A stretch of DNA of 64,000 nucleotides from Chondrosia reniformis (taxonomy: Eukaryota; Porifera; Demospongiae; Chondrillida; Chondrillidae): the NCBI GenBank assembly GCA_947172415.1, contig OX359194.1:7793901-7857900 (forward strand). The letters are read 5' to 3'. Made by a program: the position numbers and the translations under genes. The notes beneath the pieces were generated by a model. It did no database searches. It was not told where the DNA came from and worked only from the letters and a program-made list of their open reading frames with translations. Numbering within the stretch: position 1 is the first letter of the stretch; each line of letters begins with the position of its first letter. This document shows positions 23,990-36,414 of this stretch, piece by piece.

Positions 23990-26117
23990 TTCAACTGTGA
24001 GCCACTAAAAAATCAACTCTATATTTTACTTGCCAATGAAGCTTTTCTGTTGGACTTATATACTTGTAATGGAATGTGGGTGTCTATGCTACAATCCAAT
24101 ATCACACGCCCTAAATCAGTGTATTGGACCATATAATCATAAAGTGGAAAGAAAACAGCTGTGTATATATTTTCCTACTAATTTTGTTCAAGGAAATATA
24201 TACATCATTATCAATCCAAAAATCCCAAAGACTTAGAGGATTTCAGCTAGGTATTACTAAGAAACACTGGAATTCTTACAAATATATTTTACTTCAGGAT
24301 TTACGCACAGCTGGAGTGTATCACTTCGGGTGTGATCATGGAAACCATGACATCAGAATATTAATCAGTTGAGATTCATGGTACCTCTAATGCTATCCAG
24401 TGATACATATTTATACAAAATAGATGGCTATTATATAAAACTTTCATGCACATCAAATAGCCTCAGTCAAAAATCAAGATTAAATCAGCCTTACTAATTA
24501 AGGCAAGTTATTTACACTTAAAATAGTGCAAACAACCAATTTAAACTTTATATTTGTGTGGGGTAGGTATGTAACTTGTTCTCATTTATGATCAGTTAGT
24601 ATGTGAATGTGTGTTCAGATTTGTGTTTTGTATATATCACTTCTAAATTAAATAGGACCGTTGGTGCCCCATTTGATTGACCTAAATATAGTTACACGTG
24701 TCATCTATACGAATAATATAATTAGCATGTACTGTATATAAGGTATACTTACCTTGTTTGCACACTTCTCATGTTGATTAGGAAAGAGTAAGTATATATA
24801 TAGGAAGGACACATCATATAGATGAAGTCACTATGAGACACAATGTAACATTATTAGACTTCAAATTACAAAATCATGAAGCACCTGTTAGAGTTTATTA
24901 TTTTAATTGTCCCATTACTAAAAACAATGGTGATCTGATAATCCATCATATACGTAGCTTGCGCTTCGTATTTTGACTTTAATGTTAAAATTTAAAGATC
25001 TACAGCTAGACTCATTTAGTATATATGTACTTATATCGTATAAAGCTTGTTCTGTGTATACAATATATGTATGAAAGCATGAACACATATACATGCATAC
25101 ATACATATCAATACCTGAGAAAAGGAGATTCAAATGAGAGAAAACAAGCAACAAGTATATGACAATATCACGTAATCAAAAATTGAAAACTCGTATGGGT
25201 TATCCGCATTCTCACACTATTGTTTGATCTACAAATAGTCTATTCATTTATGATCTTTAATTAATTAGTTGCAAAAAATGCTTAATATAGATATACATGG
25301 GCAGAGGTGAAGGTGTGAATTTCGCAGGTAATGCATAATATTAAAGGAATCAGTCTCACCATCAGTTTCCTGCTTAGTTAGATTTCTAAAGGAAATGTTA
25401 GATAGCTTCTTATGCTGACTATACTGTTATATTTGATAGCTAATTCTAAAAATAGATCTAGACTTAGTTCAATATTCTGTTGTCATTTATTTCCAATAGA
25501 ATTTGATATACAGTATATGATGTAACAAGAATAACATCCATGTAAACATAATTGACCTTTTATGGCAATACAGCCATAAAGTGAACTATGCATGCCTACA
25601 TATACCATTGATTGAATAAATTGTGTACAGATGATAAAAATTCTGTATATAAACATTAGAAACTCAAATAGTTACGTATGTATATAGGTTCAAACCAGCC
25701 TGTATATAGAAACCCCCATATATTGTGTCATGTGCATTATATTTAACTGTATTCTGGGACAATGATAATTGAAGTTTTAGTTTATAATATGTTAAAGATG
25801 TGGTAAATCTAATAAAAGACCAATTTGTGTATATACCCTAGTAATGAAAATATGTATGTGACAGCTGCAGGTGTCAGAGGTTATGGTACAATAATTTACA
25901 TGACAGGGAGTAGTAATATATAATAAGGCCATATCAGATTGATCTACTGTTTTGCAATTTCTGGAGTTTTAGAAAAAAAATCGAGCTAAATACATGTAAG
26001 AAGAGAGATTGATCACTGATAATGAATTTGATAAAAAATATCTAAATGGAAAAAGGCAGAATATTTTCTCTGCAAGATCTACCCTACAAAAGGGCCAACA
26101 AGATTGGAACTCCTTAG
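23990..26117. other. Long region without a supportable gene
   Basis: About 2.1 kb of AT-rich DNA. One short open stretch near 24238-24372 on the plus strand reads QDLRTAGVYHFGCDHGNHDI. It looks like a decayed domain fragment, but no splice partner is evident. The proximal part probably holds the promoter of the secreted gene. Nothing else is convincing. Confidence 0.45.
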
Positions 26118-27116
26118 CTAAAGTTAAGTCAGAGGGACCTGGCATTGTTATTAAGAGCTGCAGAGGAAAAAGCTGAGCTGTATCGGCACATAAATGCTAC
26201 ACAATCAGGTAAGCAGCCATTTTTTACAGCTTGATATACTGTCCATTGTTAGTCGTTACCATATTTTATCTAGTCAGGAGGTACACTATTGTTTGTATAT
26301 GACTGCAACATGTATCTCATTTATATATTATGTCATTGTTACAAAATGGAGGCAGAACAGTGGTCGGGCTATGTCAGACTATTGATATGGTTACCTTCCA
26401 GTTATGTTATAGTTGGTTGTCCTGTATTTCTGTTGTATGTACGGCAACAGAAAGTAGATGAATGTAGAGATATTTTCAACTCACAAAGAATCTGTCTTCA
26501 CTTGGTGTCAACTGTGACATGGATATTAATGAGGATATGGTCTACCTTTCTGATTGTTCCGAATGGGTCATCGATAAAATAAAACTTTGTCGCAAGAGAG
26601 GAGGACATGTGCTTATGGTGTGTTCAGAAAAAGCTTGGGTGAGGTATGGTAAGTTTAACTCATTGGCCATAAATAATTGGCGGAACAAGGCATCCTGGAT
26701 CGTTGTGTCCCGGTGTTTGTGAACAGGCAGAGTAACTCAGCCTTAATTCCACAGTATTTAAAAGGAGAAATGTCATTCAATCTTAGCATTCAGACTTTTG
26801 AGCACCATCTTACATCCAATTCTCTTGAAAAAACAATAAAGATGTGCCACTTTTCTCAAATCTTTGTGATCTCTGTACACTTTTGCAGGGTATAGCACCA
26901 TATGGAAATGATGAATTGCACAAGACTGTTCTCACTGACCTGGAACTATCTAATGAGAAAGACTGGTGGCCAAGTTTAGCTGCAAAACTTACCATATCGC
27001 ACACTAAGGTAGAGGACATTCAATCTAGCTATCCATCCAATTCTATTGAACAGTGCTACAGAAAGCTTTTGGTATGGGTGGAGGCCATATCAAAGGGCTT
27101 CTATAGGAGGCATTAG
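26118..27116 (+). pseudogene. Frameshifted SEFIR-Death receptor tail (IL-17-receptor-type signalling domain)
   Basis: An exon at 26118-26210 (RDLALLLRAAEEKAELYRHI) splices in phase 1 to about 26359, where a SEFIR-like fold begins: CPVFLLYVRQQKVDECRD, then LSSLGVNCDMDINEDM, SEWVIDKIKLC and GGHVLMVCSEKAW. It continues with GILDRCVPVFVNRQSNSALI and ends at about 26840. A Death domain follows at about 26889-27100 (DWWPSLAAKLTISHTKVEDI, QCYRKLLVWVEAIS) with a TAG at 27114-27116. The frame slips by one base at about 26465 and again at about 26840. A third slip near 26655-26680 could instead be a 41-bp intron. No ectodomain or membrane helix is found upstream. It is most likely a relic of a receptor or adaptor. 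Base-calling errors are the alternative. Confidence 0.65.
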
Positions 27117-27804
27117 CAGAATGCCACTGGAGAGATACACTTCATTAATGAGAATGTCAATGACATTTTCTACATATGTAATATAATTTACATTACAGCC
27201 AGTTAAAATATAAGTCAAAAGATTATTTGCAAGTGAAGAATTTTGAGCTCTTCCCAAACTTGTAAACACATACTGTACATATTCAAAATTTTAAACATCT
27301 TGACCAAAAATTGTTCTGAGAGTATCTGCATATTCCTTATATAGAATTCCAAAGAAAATATGCAAGCCTTGTGAAAACTTGTGGTTAAAGCAAGACCACT
27401 GATCATGATCATGAGTTCATAAATGTTGTCAATGTCGATATGCACAATTGCCAAAGTAGCATATGTGCAGTACATATTTATAGTGCTAAGTCATAAATAA
27501 TTAACAAAAAATGAACTTTAATCAATTCAGTGAGCAGTATAAATATCTTTGTTTCATATAGCCAAGTAGTATGTATGATCAACCTTAGTATTGGTATCCT
27601 GTGGGTGCCTATACTGTACAAATCGGGTCCATCTTATTAGAATGACGAAATTTGTGTGTAGTGAAGTGTAGTTGCGGGGGAGTGCGGAGTGCCTGTGCTT
27701 CCTCCTCGATTATATAACCACACCCAATCTAGGCTAATATAGATTACTATATATACGTAACTAACTACGTATTAACTGTTCATGTAAGAAGGATTTAGGA
27801 AGAC
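27117..27804. other. Intergenic region upstream of OvoA
   Basis: AT-rich until about 27600. A GC-richer patch at 27600-27720 (including GTTGCGGGGGAGTGCGGAGT) is the likely proximal promoter of the OvoA gene. No ORF is supported. Confidence 0.5.
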
Positions 27805-30800
27805 ATGGCCAACTCGAAGATTCAGCCATTTGCCAGAAAGCAATATGAATACAGTTCGCGCACACTTTGCGATCTCTCAAGCTGCACAAAGGAGTAAGGA
27901 GGAAGGAGCTGTGACCCATTTGGTACTTTGTTACGTTTGTTTTATCCTTACCAGGCAAGTAAAGGAGTACTTTTTGAACACTTACAATCTAGACGAAGGC
28001 ATATTTGCTGGCATTAAAGGTTAGAAATATTGCTGTGTGGCTATTGTTCATTTTACGTACCGCTATCTACAAGTAGAGGCGCAGTACTTTTACAAATGCC
28101 CGGATCGTCTAAGGCTCCCAATCGTTTTTTACGTCGCTCATCCTGCATCAGTCTACGTGAACAAGCTAATGTTAGCAGGGCTTTTGAAGGTAAGTTATTT
28201 CCAGAAAAATTCGCTTACAGATGCCTTTGAATTTCTCCTATGCTCCTATCCTTTAGAAGAGAGTAAATCCAGAATTTGAGTCGCTGTTTGAGACTGGTGT
28301 GGATGAAATGTCTTGGGATGATACAGTAAGTGTTGTACAACTTGTAATGACTATTACTTTAAATTTAATCCATTGATACTTTAGGAGAACTACAGAATGG
28401 GAGGAACTTTTAGATGGCCATCAATGGAGGAGGTGTTTGACTATAGAGAACGAGTGAAGAAGGTCATTTTGGATGTGATTGACAACACTCCCCTGAACCT
28501 TCCTATCACGCAGGACAGCCCATGGGTCGGTTGGCCACCTGTCTCTATAGTAATAATATAAACATGTTTTACTTATAATAATAGTTAGTTTATTTAGTTA
28601 AAATTTGACCTTTTGGGAAATTTGATCCTGCATGGGCCATTTTGTCAATAGCAGAGTTATTACAGATATTGTATAGCTTGTAGTACACTACAGACTTTTA
28701 AAATCGCTGTTTCCTGTTTTGAACCTGTAATGGTAACTGGATACACTGAAGTGATTGGTTACTAGAGACATAGGTATGGGAACAGAACAGGAGAACTAAT
28801 AGGAAACTACTGTAATAGAACATATATATTTATTTTACATGTTAACGCCAGTTGTTCTAAAACACATTCTCATGTAATTGCAATTGAGTTTGTAACTGCT
28901 ATTCTCATTTCTGATTAATATGTAGTGGTCAGTGTTTATGGGCTTTGATCATGAAAGGTATGCATTCATATTTCTAGCTTTTACTAACACATTTACATAT
29001 TTAAATTGTCAACTCTCGTAGAATACATATTGAAACATCTTCAGTTCTGATTAGACAGATGCCAATAGACTGTGTGCAAAAACCTGAAGGCTGGAAATAT
29101 GCCCCTGCAGAACTAGGTAGTGTGATTTCCTCTTCTTCCTCTCTCTCTCTCATACTCACTCTTTTACTCTCTCTCACTCTTTGTGATTTCATTGTGTCAA
29201 TGATGTCATATCTTGCAATTCTGTGAATCTGAAATTCTTTACCAACACCCTGATCCTTCCCTCTACTATTCATGCTGTTTTAAGCTTTCTTGAGATATTT
29301 TCAATTCATTCACAGATGGGCCTCCTGGACCAAATTCTTTCATCAAGGTGCCTGCTGGGAAGGCTGTCCTTGGCAAACCAAAGGACTTCCCCACATATGG
29401 CTGGGACAATGAATATGGATACTGTGAAGTTGAGTAAGTCCTTGCTTCAAGTTTCAACAGTGCTATAGCAGCAGTATATCTATATCAGTTAAATGAACCA
29501 TATACATTCTCCTGTAGTGTACCTGAATTTGAAGCCTCCAAATACCCAGTGACAAATAGAGAGTTTTTTCAGTTTGTGAATGATGGGGGATATCAGAACA
29601 AGGACTTGTGGACTGCAGAAGGTGGATAGATTTCAGGCTATCCTGTCACATAGTCTGTGAAGCTTTGTCTTCATGTTCATTGAATTCATTTAATTTACTA
29701 TAGGTTGGCATTGGGTCCAATTTCGAAAAGCTGTGCATCCAACCTTTTGGGTATGTGATCAGCTGTGTAATTCTGGATGTGGAGGTGACTTGTCATCATA
29801 TTCACACTGCCATCCCAAGTACTTTTCCTCCAATGGCCATACCAATAATGAAAATGGAAGGTATATCATGTTGAATATTAAAAGTAATAGTCAAACCTAT
29901 ATACGTATTTGAAACACAATTGAAAAGCACAACCAATGAAGGAATGCATAAACAGGAAAACATCCCAGTTATAGTTGCTGGGTGATTGTGGTTGCCACAG
30001 CAACAAATATTTTGGCAAGACCAAATTAGGAATCCTTATGGTTGTAGTTTGGACTAAGTGGGGTTGTTGATGACCTATGTTTTTGTAATCATTTTGCAGT
30101 GCTAATGGTCTTAATGGTACAAAGCAGACTTTCTTGTAAGTGCTACTCACTTCGCAGCCAATCACATTTCACTAAATTAGTTCTATTAACCAGCGACTTC
30201 CTTTGTTCCCTTAGGTACAGAGCAATCTACGACCTGTTGCCAATGCCATGGGATTGGCCTGTTGAGGTGAACTATCACGAGGCCAAAGCATTCTGCAAGT
30301 GGAAGGGTGATGCATACAGGGTCCCCACAGAGGCAGAATACAAATTAATGAGATGTGATAAGGTACAATCAGCCCTGCTGCCCTCAAAATATTCAAGTTT
30401 GATTTTCCTTGTTTTATGATAGCTAAATAAAAAAACTAATCAGATTCATAGTTGCAACTAGAACTATAAAACGTAGATGATTCATTATTATGGTATGTGG
30501 TTATAGTATTATGTTACCGAAATCAATTATGGTGTAACTTTATATGGGATGACTAATATATGAGGAGAGGGAACTTCAGTTTATGGTAATTATGAATACC
30601 TGTCATGTTGCAGCCAATAACTAACACTCTTGATTGTGATGCGGTCTGTGACCCTGGTTATCCTGCAAACCACAATTTGAAGTTTGGATCATCAAATGTA
30701 AGCTATGTTAGATATAGAAAATGCATATAACTTTTCTTTTATTTATATTAAGCAGACAATTATGTTCAATTCACCTCTACCTCTGCTTGTATCTTTTGGT

Positions 30801-33800
30801 TCATATAATTTGAAGTATCTTCTGTATCAACAATGAATCTCTCCTTCCCCAATTAACACATATGCATACTTACACACACACACACCTCCTTTGTTCTCCT
30901 TATCCTTAAGAGGATGTAGGGCAGGGTCGGATTACAGCACACCATGCAGATCGGTCTAGCACTACAGATGCCCACTCTGGTATAGCTCTTAGATCCCTGT
31001 TCACTATATCTATCCATCTAAGTCTTTTGGCCTTAACTTTCCTTTCAGCTTGCTGCATAGTAGTTGACGTTGTATTCTCCCGGTATCACATACACACACA
31101 CACACACATATATATAGAAAGATACATATATGCATACATAGATAGGTAGGTAGAGACAGTAATAGATAGTCAGAGAGAGATATAATATGATATAATTCCA
31201 AGGAATGCTGTGTTGATGTATGTAGATGTAGTGGACGTGTGGTGTATAGTGAAATATCCATTTTTTTCTATTCTGCATTTCAGCCAGTGAACATGTACCC
31301 TCCAAACAACCTGGGTTTCCATGACATATATGGTAATGTGTGGGAATGGACTGAGGACCACTTTAATGGGCTGCCTGGCTTTGCTACAACCTACCTCTAT
31401 GATGACTTCTCCACTCCCTGCTTTGATGGACGGCACAATATGATATCTGTAAGAATCAGTGGGTCGTGTTTGTTAATTATTAACACATTAGTGTCCCTAG
31501 ACGAGTGAGCCTGACTAGTATAAATTGTGACCATTCGTGCCAGTTTAATGCCCATGAGAAGGTGGATTATCCCAAATGTTAACTTTTAACAAGATATCTA
31601 GTTGTGATACTGGAATTTACCACTTTCCTCCGAAAACTTGCAATAGTCTCAAGAATCCTGACTCAGCGTGTTCGATGATGCATATTTCAAGTATATGGCT
31701 GTAATATATTGCTAGTTTCCATTAACTACGTATATAATATTACATGTATACAGCATGTGCTATCATTGTAAAAAGAATTTCAACTTGTTTTCTTAATTGC
31801 ATTCTGAATACTACCAATTTGAAGATAACAAGTTGAAATAGAAAACTGCATGGAGACTTAAATAAAACTGTAATAGTGTGTAACTGACTTTAATGTTCAA
31901 TTGTTGTATTTCTAACTGTCCTTTTTAATCCAACTTACCTCCTGAATAGCTTGGGATCAGTCTGAGGAACTCTTAAGTCTACCCTGCAACTCTTAAGTCT
32001 ACCCCGCAACTCTTTAAGTCTACCCCGCAACTCTTTAAATCTACCCCGCAACTCTTTAAGTCTACCCTGAGTCTACCCTGCAACTATTCCTGCAACTCTA
32101 TACCCTTAATAACCTATGGGGAACCTCTTATATATTTGTTTCCAAAGAGTTGCCTAGTTCTAGTATACCCTTTTGTGCTCCTATTTGGTAAGCCAAGTCC
32201 ACTTGCAGTATATGCACTGTAGCATAACACTGTTTGACGAAATATTTGCACAATTTTAATCCATTCGTTTTATGGACTTATTCCAATGGAGTACCAAAAC
32301 TCACGAAATGTTTTTTTTAACTTTGGAAGTAGTAGGGTTATTGTCAAGCTTTGGTTTCTTAATTCTCAATTAGTAGCTAAATGCAACTCTATGGTTGCTT
32401 CAGGAGAATGTAGGAAATGTATGGATTTTTAGTATGCGACTTTTACGGCGCAGATACATACGTATGTTGCGATTTCAACCCAGGGATCATATATATGTAC
32501 CTTTGTCTTCCAGTTGTTACTTGTATAATTTATTTTATCCAGGGGGGTTCCTGGATATCTGGTTACAGTGGGGGGTCACGTTTTGGGCGCTATGCTTTTA
32601 GGAGACACTTCTTTCAGCATATGGGTTTCCGTCTTGTGCGCTTCTCCACAGAAAAGCCAGCACCAGTGCGCCTGTGCAAGGTTGAGGTTTTCATACCTGG
32701 AGCTGGAGTACAGGGTAAGGTGTTTTAAGATTATAAATCCTTCTCTCTGATCATATTTACTAATCTGGTCCTTGTAGAAAATGCAATAACAGTTCCTTGT
32801 GTTGGTGACAAGCAGTTTTTTGAAAGCACCAATATCCAGTTCAACCACGAGACTATGGAATATCTCAATGGTATCCTTTCTGAGCAGTACCAGGAGGACA
32901 GTACCAAGCTCTTGGTGGACTTTTGTGATGTGATGCTGAAGAAGTATGATATAACTCTGAATAAAGCTGCTGAGTTTGGCTGTGGAACAGGACTGGCTTG
33001 TTTTCTACTCACAAAATTGTTCAACAAGGTAAGAGCTCATTGGAGTATTGAATCTATTAGAATATTTACCATTTTTGTAAACATGTGGTTTGGAGGAGTG
33101 CTAAAGTCTATGAATATTCCTATAACAGGTTATGGGTATGGATTACTCAGGTCGTCTGATTGATGCATCTGAACAGCTGAAGAAAGGAAAGACTGTTACT
33201 GATGGAACCGGATTCTCTTATGATCTGAAGGACTATGTAGGCATAAAGCCTAGCAGGTGTATCTTTAAACAGGTACAAGTCTTCACTGTTAGCTAAAATT
33301 AATTATGCATGTGTATGGACTTCTCCTTACTCAGATGACATGGGTACCAAATGAAATTTCTGGCTACAACTTTACCCTGTTTTCCTGCCTTGACAGACTG
33401 ACAAATCCCACAGGTGACCAAACCATACACAAGTACTGGTATCCAGGATACTATTCTAGTATATTAATGTTTTGTGTGTTTGATTTACAAGACTTAGTGC
33501 TGAATATAATACACTGAAGAGGCAGCCATGTATTTTATGCCTTCCCTACTTGGGAGTATCTGTTTTTGTACTGTCTAATAATATCACTGTATTACTATGT
33601 GGTACTGAGGAACCAAAAGAGTGACATTGATGATAGGATTTCTGGAGTATATACTGTATATATATAATATGTATGTATGTACATACTATATTTTGGTATT
33701 TGTATGCTATATTGATGAATTATATACTGTATGGACCTAAATTTTCGTGGGACTAAACTTTCGCGGATGGCTGCCAATCCGCGAAAACCATGAAAGTTTA

Positions 33801-34231
33801 ATCCTGCGAAAATTTAGGTCCATATGGTATATACAGGGCTTCAATTGTATCTGGCTGCTTTATAAAAGTATGTGACTATGTCTGTAGCTTCACATTAGAT
33901 GTGTAAATTCATTATAGGCTGGTTTTTGAAGTTGTGGGAAGTTCTTATACCAGGAGGACTTCTTGTAGTGGTGACTAAAAAATGGAATACTGAGGATATG
34001 CAGACACCTCTTTCTAACAGGTAGGCTGTGTGATATATACGTACATAATTTAGTGGGTAATTTGGTCCTTGACAGTAGTCAGTCCAAAAATCAGGTTTGC
34101 TGTATAAATGAATATCATTTTTGTTTTGGGATGTTGTATTTCTTGTACCATTGCTTTCTAGATTTTCTTTATGTGAAGAACAACTGGTTGCTGGGAAGAA
34201 GGTGTCCGTTTGGAAATTCAACCATGCATAA
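27805..34231 (+). CDS. ovoA: 5-histidylcysteine sulfoxide synthase / 4-mercaptohistidine N1-methyltransferase (OvoA)
   Basis: OvoA couples cysteine and histidine oxidatively (iron, O2) to 5-histidylcysteine sulfoxide. Its C-terminal SAM domain then methylates the thiol-histidine to ovothiol. Exons join in phase from 27805-27893 (MANSKIQPFARKQYEYS) through 27955-28019, 28074-28189, 28257-28325, 28385-28525, 28926-28957, 29022-29116, 29316-29433 and 29518-29621, and on to a TAA at 34229-34231. Order: DinB-like domain (PIVFYVAHPASVYVNKLMLA), with the HxxxHxE iron motif in GFDHERIHIETSS; FGE-sulfatase-like domain (PSTEAEYKLM-type PTEAEYKLMR, NVWEWTEDHFNG, GGSWISGYSGGSRFGR, FRRHFFQHMGFRLV); methyltransferase (AAEFGCGTGLACFLL, GMDYSGRLIDASEQL, PGGLLVVVTKKWN). 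All three domains look intact, at roughly 700 residues. It is followed on the same strand by a PLP enzyme. Confidence 0.93.
31083..31170. repeat. CA microsatellite and adjoining GATA-like low-complexity tract
   Basis: An (AC)n run at about 31089-31107 is followed by TATATA and GATAGGTAGGTAG-type repeats inside an OvoA intron. Low complexity only. Confidence 0.8.
31968..32098. repeat. Minisatellite of about 21 bp, five to six copies, in an OvoA intron
   Basis: The unit approximates CAACTCTTTAAGTCTACCCC with small variants, repeated from about 31968 and ending in decayed copies. It is GC-richer than the surrounding intron and non-coding. Confidence 0.85.
33731..33823. mobile_element. Foldback MITE in an OvoA intron
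   Basis: The ends ATGGACCTAAATTTTCG and CGAAAATTTAGGTCCAT are reverse complements, and the inner parts (AAACTTTCGCGGAT / ATCCGCGAAA...) also pair. The whole 93 bp can fold into one hairpin. The CGAAAATTT vocabulary is shared with the larger element at 34330-34710. Confidence 0.8.
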
Positions 34232-34329
34232 TTGCAAAGAGAAATTTACTTGCATAGCAAACTTGTTCAGTAGAATATCTTGCACTATTTGCAGCTATTT
34301 TCCCAATGTTCTTAGATCAGTTATGTTTC

Positions 34330-34710
34330 TACCGTAGTTCGGGAAATTTTCGTTGTTAAAATATTTTCGTGGTTGGCTCAAACCACGAAAATATTTTAAC
34401 ACGAAATATTTTTAACAACGAATAATAACACGTTGTACAATCTACGTATATATGTAAACGCAACACAGCTGAGCGCGGCCAAAATGGCTCTACTGCGATA
34501 CCTGCAGCGCAAGGACGGTTTACCGGACCCAAAGGGCTCACTTTCGTGAAAGCCGCGAACACAGAGATCCCTTTCGTAATCCTCTATTTCTCAACGTAAT
34601 TACGTAACGTGTATAAATTTTCGTGGTAGCCCCCAGACCACGAAAATATTTTAACACGAAAATTTTTTCCACGAAAATTTCCGAACACGAAAATTTCCCG
34701 AACTACGGTA
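34330..34710. mobile_element. Terminal-inverted-repeat element between OvoA and the PLP gene
   Basis: It begins TACCGTAGTTCGGGAAATTT and ends AAATTTCCCGAACTACGGTA, a perfect 20-bp or longer terminal inverted repeat. Sub-terminal arms (TTTTCGTGGT ... ACCACGAAAA) pair as well. A GC-richer core (about 34480-34600) has no transposase. The flanks share TGTTCTTAGATCAGTTA at about 34307 and 34720, suggesting a local duplication associated with insertion. A non-autonomous DNA transposon (MITE) fits best. Confidence 0.85.
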
Positions 34711-34843
34711 TTATCTTTTTTGTTCTTAGATCAGTTAGACTATGTATTATCTTTTTTGCAAACATGAAAGAAAAAATGGCCGCTAGTTGTACTTAATTAC
34801 CACTATTATATATATATATACACGATCTCAAGGTGACCACAAA

Positions 34844-36414
34844 ATGGAGTTTGGAAAGGCTTTTAAGGAAAAATACTTTAACTTCGACCCCGAGGCTGTG
34901 TTCTGCAACCACGGTTCGTTTGGTGCTGTTCCCAAGTCTGTACAGCAGTATCGAATTGAGCTTCTAGAAGAAGTAAACCGTCATCCGGATTCTTGGTTTC
35001 GCCGAAATTCTGTTCGTAACCTCACAGCAGTAGCTGCCAAAATAAGTCAGTTTATCGGTTGTGACGAAGGAGATGCTGTTTTAGTCGACAATGCTACAAC
35101 TGGAATTTCCATCCTGCTACACTCGTTGAAATTAGCTCCTAGTGACCGAATTCTTATCACCAGTCACACTTATGCAGCTGTAAAAAAGGCTGCAAATGAA
35201 TGTGGCGCCATTGTCCATGAATTAGACATTGAAGCGAAAGTGTCCAGTAAGGAGAGTGTTGTCGGGATGTATCGTCAAGCCCTTTCCGTTCACAATGACG
35301 TTAAGTTGGCGATAGTGGACCACGTAACCAGCCCTAGTGCAATGCTCCTTCCATTGGCCAAAATAGTCGAGGCGTGCAGGGAAAATGATGTGATGATATT
35401 GGTTGATGGAGCACACTCTCCTGGACATATTCCCCTTGATTTGAAGGCTTTAGACCCAGATTTTTTTGTAGGTTAGTTTGACATATATAGACCTCCAGAC
35501 ACTTTATACTTTATCGACACTCACTTAAAAGTATTACAAAATTATCTAGCAATAACAGCTTGTTTTCAAACGGTTTAGGCCTAGGTTGCTCAACTAGATA
35601 TTTTAACTTGTTTTGTTCAGGAAACCTACACAAGTGGTTGTTTTGTATCAGAGGGTGTGCAGTGATGTATGTGAAGAAGGTGCACCAGGACAGGATAACA
35701 CCAGTGGTTGTATCACACAATCACTATGAGCCATTTCAGAAAAGGTTTCCTGATGGGTCAACACGAGATTACACACAGCTTTGTTGTGCCTCCAAAGGCT
35801 TAGAGTTCTTTGAACAGTGTGGAGGATTTGTAAGTAAATCTGCTTATATATGCACACACTTTTTATAGTTCAAGGCTAGTACATACGTATATATATTCAC
35901 TTTTATAATACATAACTCTTTAAAACTTTTGAAGAATTGAATTAGACTTTTTACCTGCATGCATTGGTACTCTTGAATCTTCTTTTATGTATAGTAAAGT
36001 TGCTTGAATTTCAGTACGTACTACATGCTTGGAGCATCTGTAGCTCTAGTGTGCTTCATTTAATATACTGTATGTATAATATCAAATCTATAGGAATGTA
36101 TTACACCATACAATGTCAAACTTCTCAAGTGGGCTACTGACCATTTGATAAAGCAGTGGAAGACTCAGGGTAGTCCCTTTCCGGAGGAGCTGCAGGCACC
36201 TTTCATGTCTTTGGTGATGCTACCTCCAAAGAAGGAATACCTTCCTCCCTCAGAGGCCAGCGCAAATAGGATGATGTCAGACTTATTTTCAAAGTTCAAT
36301 GTGCAATCAGTTGTTCAGTATATTTTTGGAAATTTGTGGTGTAGACTTTCAGTACAAAATTATAATTGTAAGGAAGACTTTGAGAGACTAGCTGAAGCTG
36401 TACTTGCATTGTAA
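34844..36414 (+). CDS. PLP-dependent class V aminotransferase-fold enzyme, candidate ovothiol C-S lyase
   Basis: Three exons, 34844-35471, 35621-35829 and 36094-36414, join in frame to 385 residues. The protein belongs to the isopenicillin-N-epimerase / EgtE / Egt2-type branch of class V aminotransferases: FCNHGSFGAVPKSVQQY at the N-terminus, VDNATTGISILLHSL (PLP phosphate region), LVDGAHSPGHIPLDLKALD (PLP-ring Asp) and GNLHKWLFCIRG (Schiff-base Lys). It starts 612 bp after the OvoA stop on the same strand. OvoA makes a sulfoxide that needs a PLP C-S lyase (OvoB in bacteria; EgtE in ergothioneine synthesis), so this enzyme is a natural candidate. That role is inference from family and position. 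Other class V activities remain possible. The first ATG in the conserved frame was chosen as start. Confidence 0.85.

Noticed and set aside
24918-25154. Minus-strand ORF starting MLLVFSHLNLLFSGIDMYVC with a signal-like start
   Set aside because: Low-complexity, Tyr/Cys-rich translation of ATGTATGTAC-type DNA, with no splice partner or domain.
26640-26690. Third frame slip in the SEFIR relic
   Set aside because: Not counted as certain, because GTAAGT at 26649 and AG at about 26688 could define a 41-bp intron that keeps frame.
31968-32098. Regular repeats considered as a CRISPR-like array
   Set aside because: The repeats are contiguous with no unique spacers, in a eukaryotic intron. They form a minisatellite.
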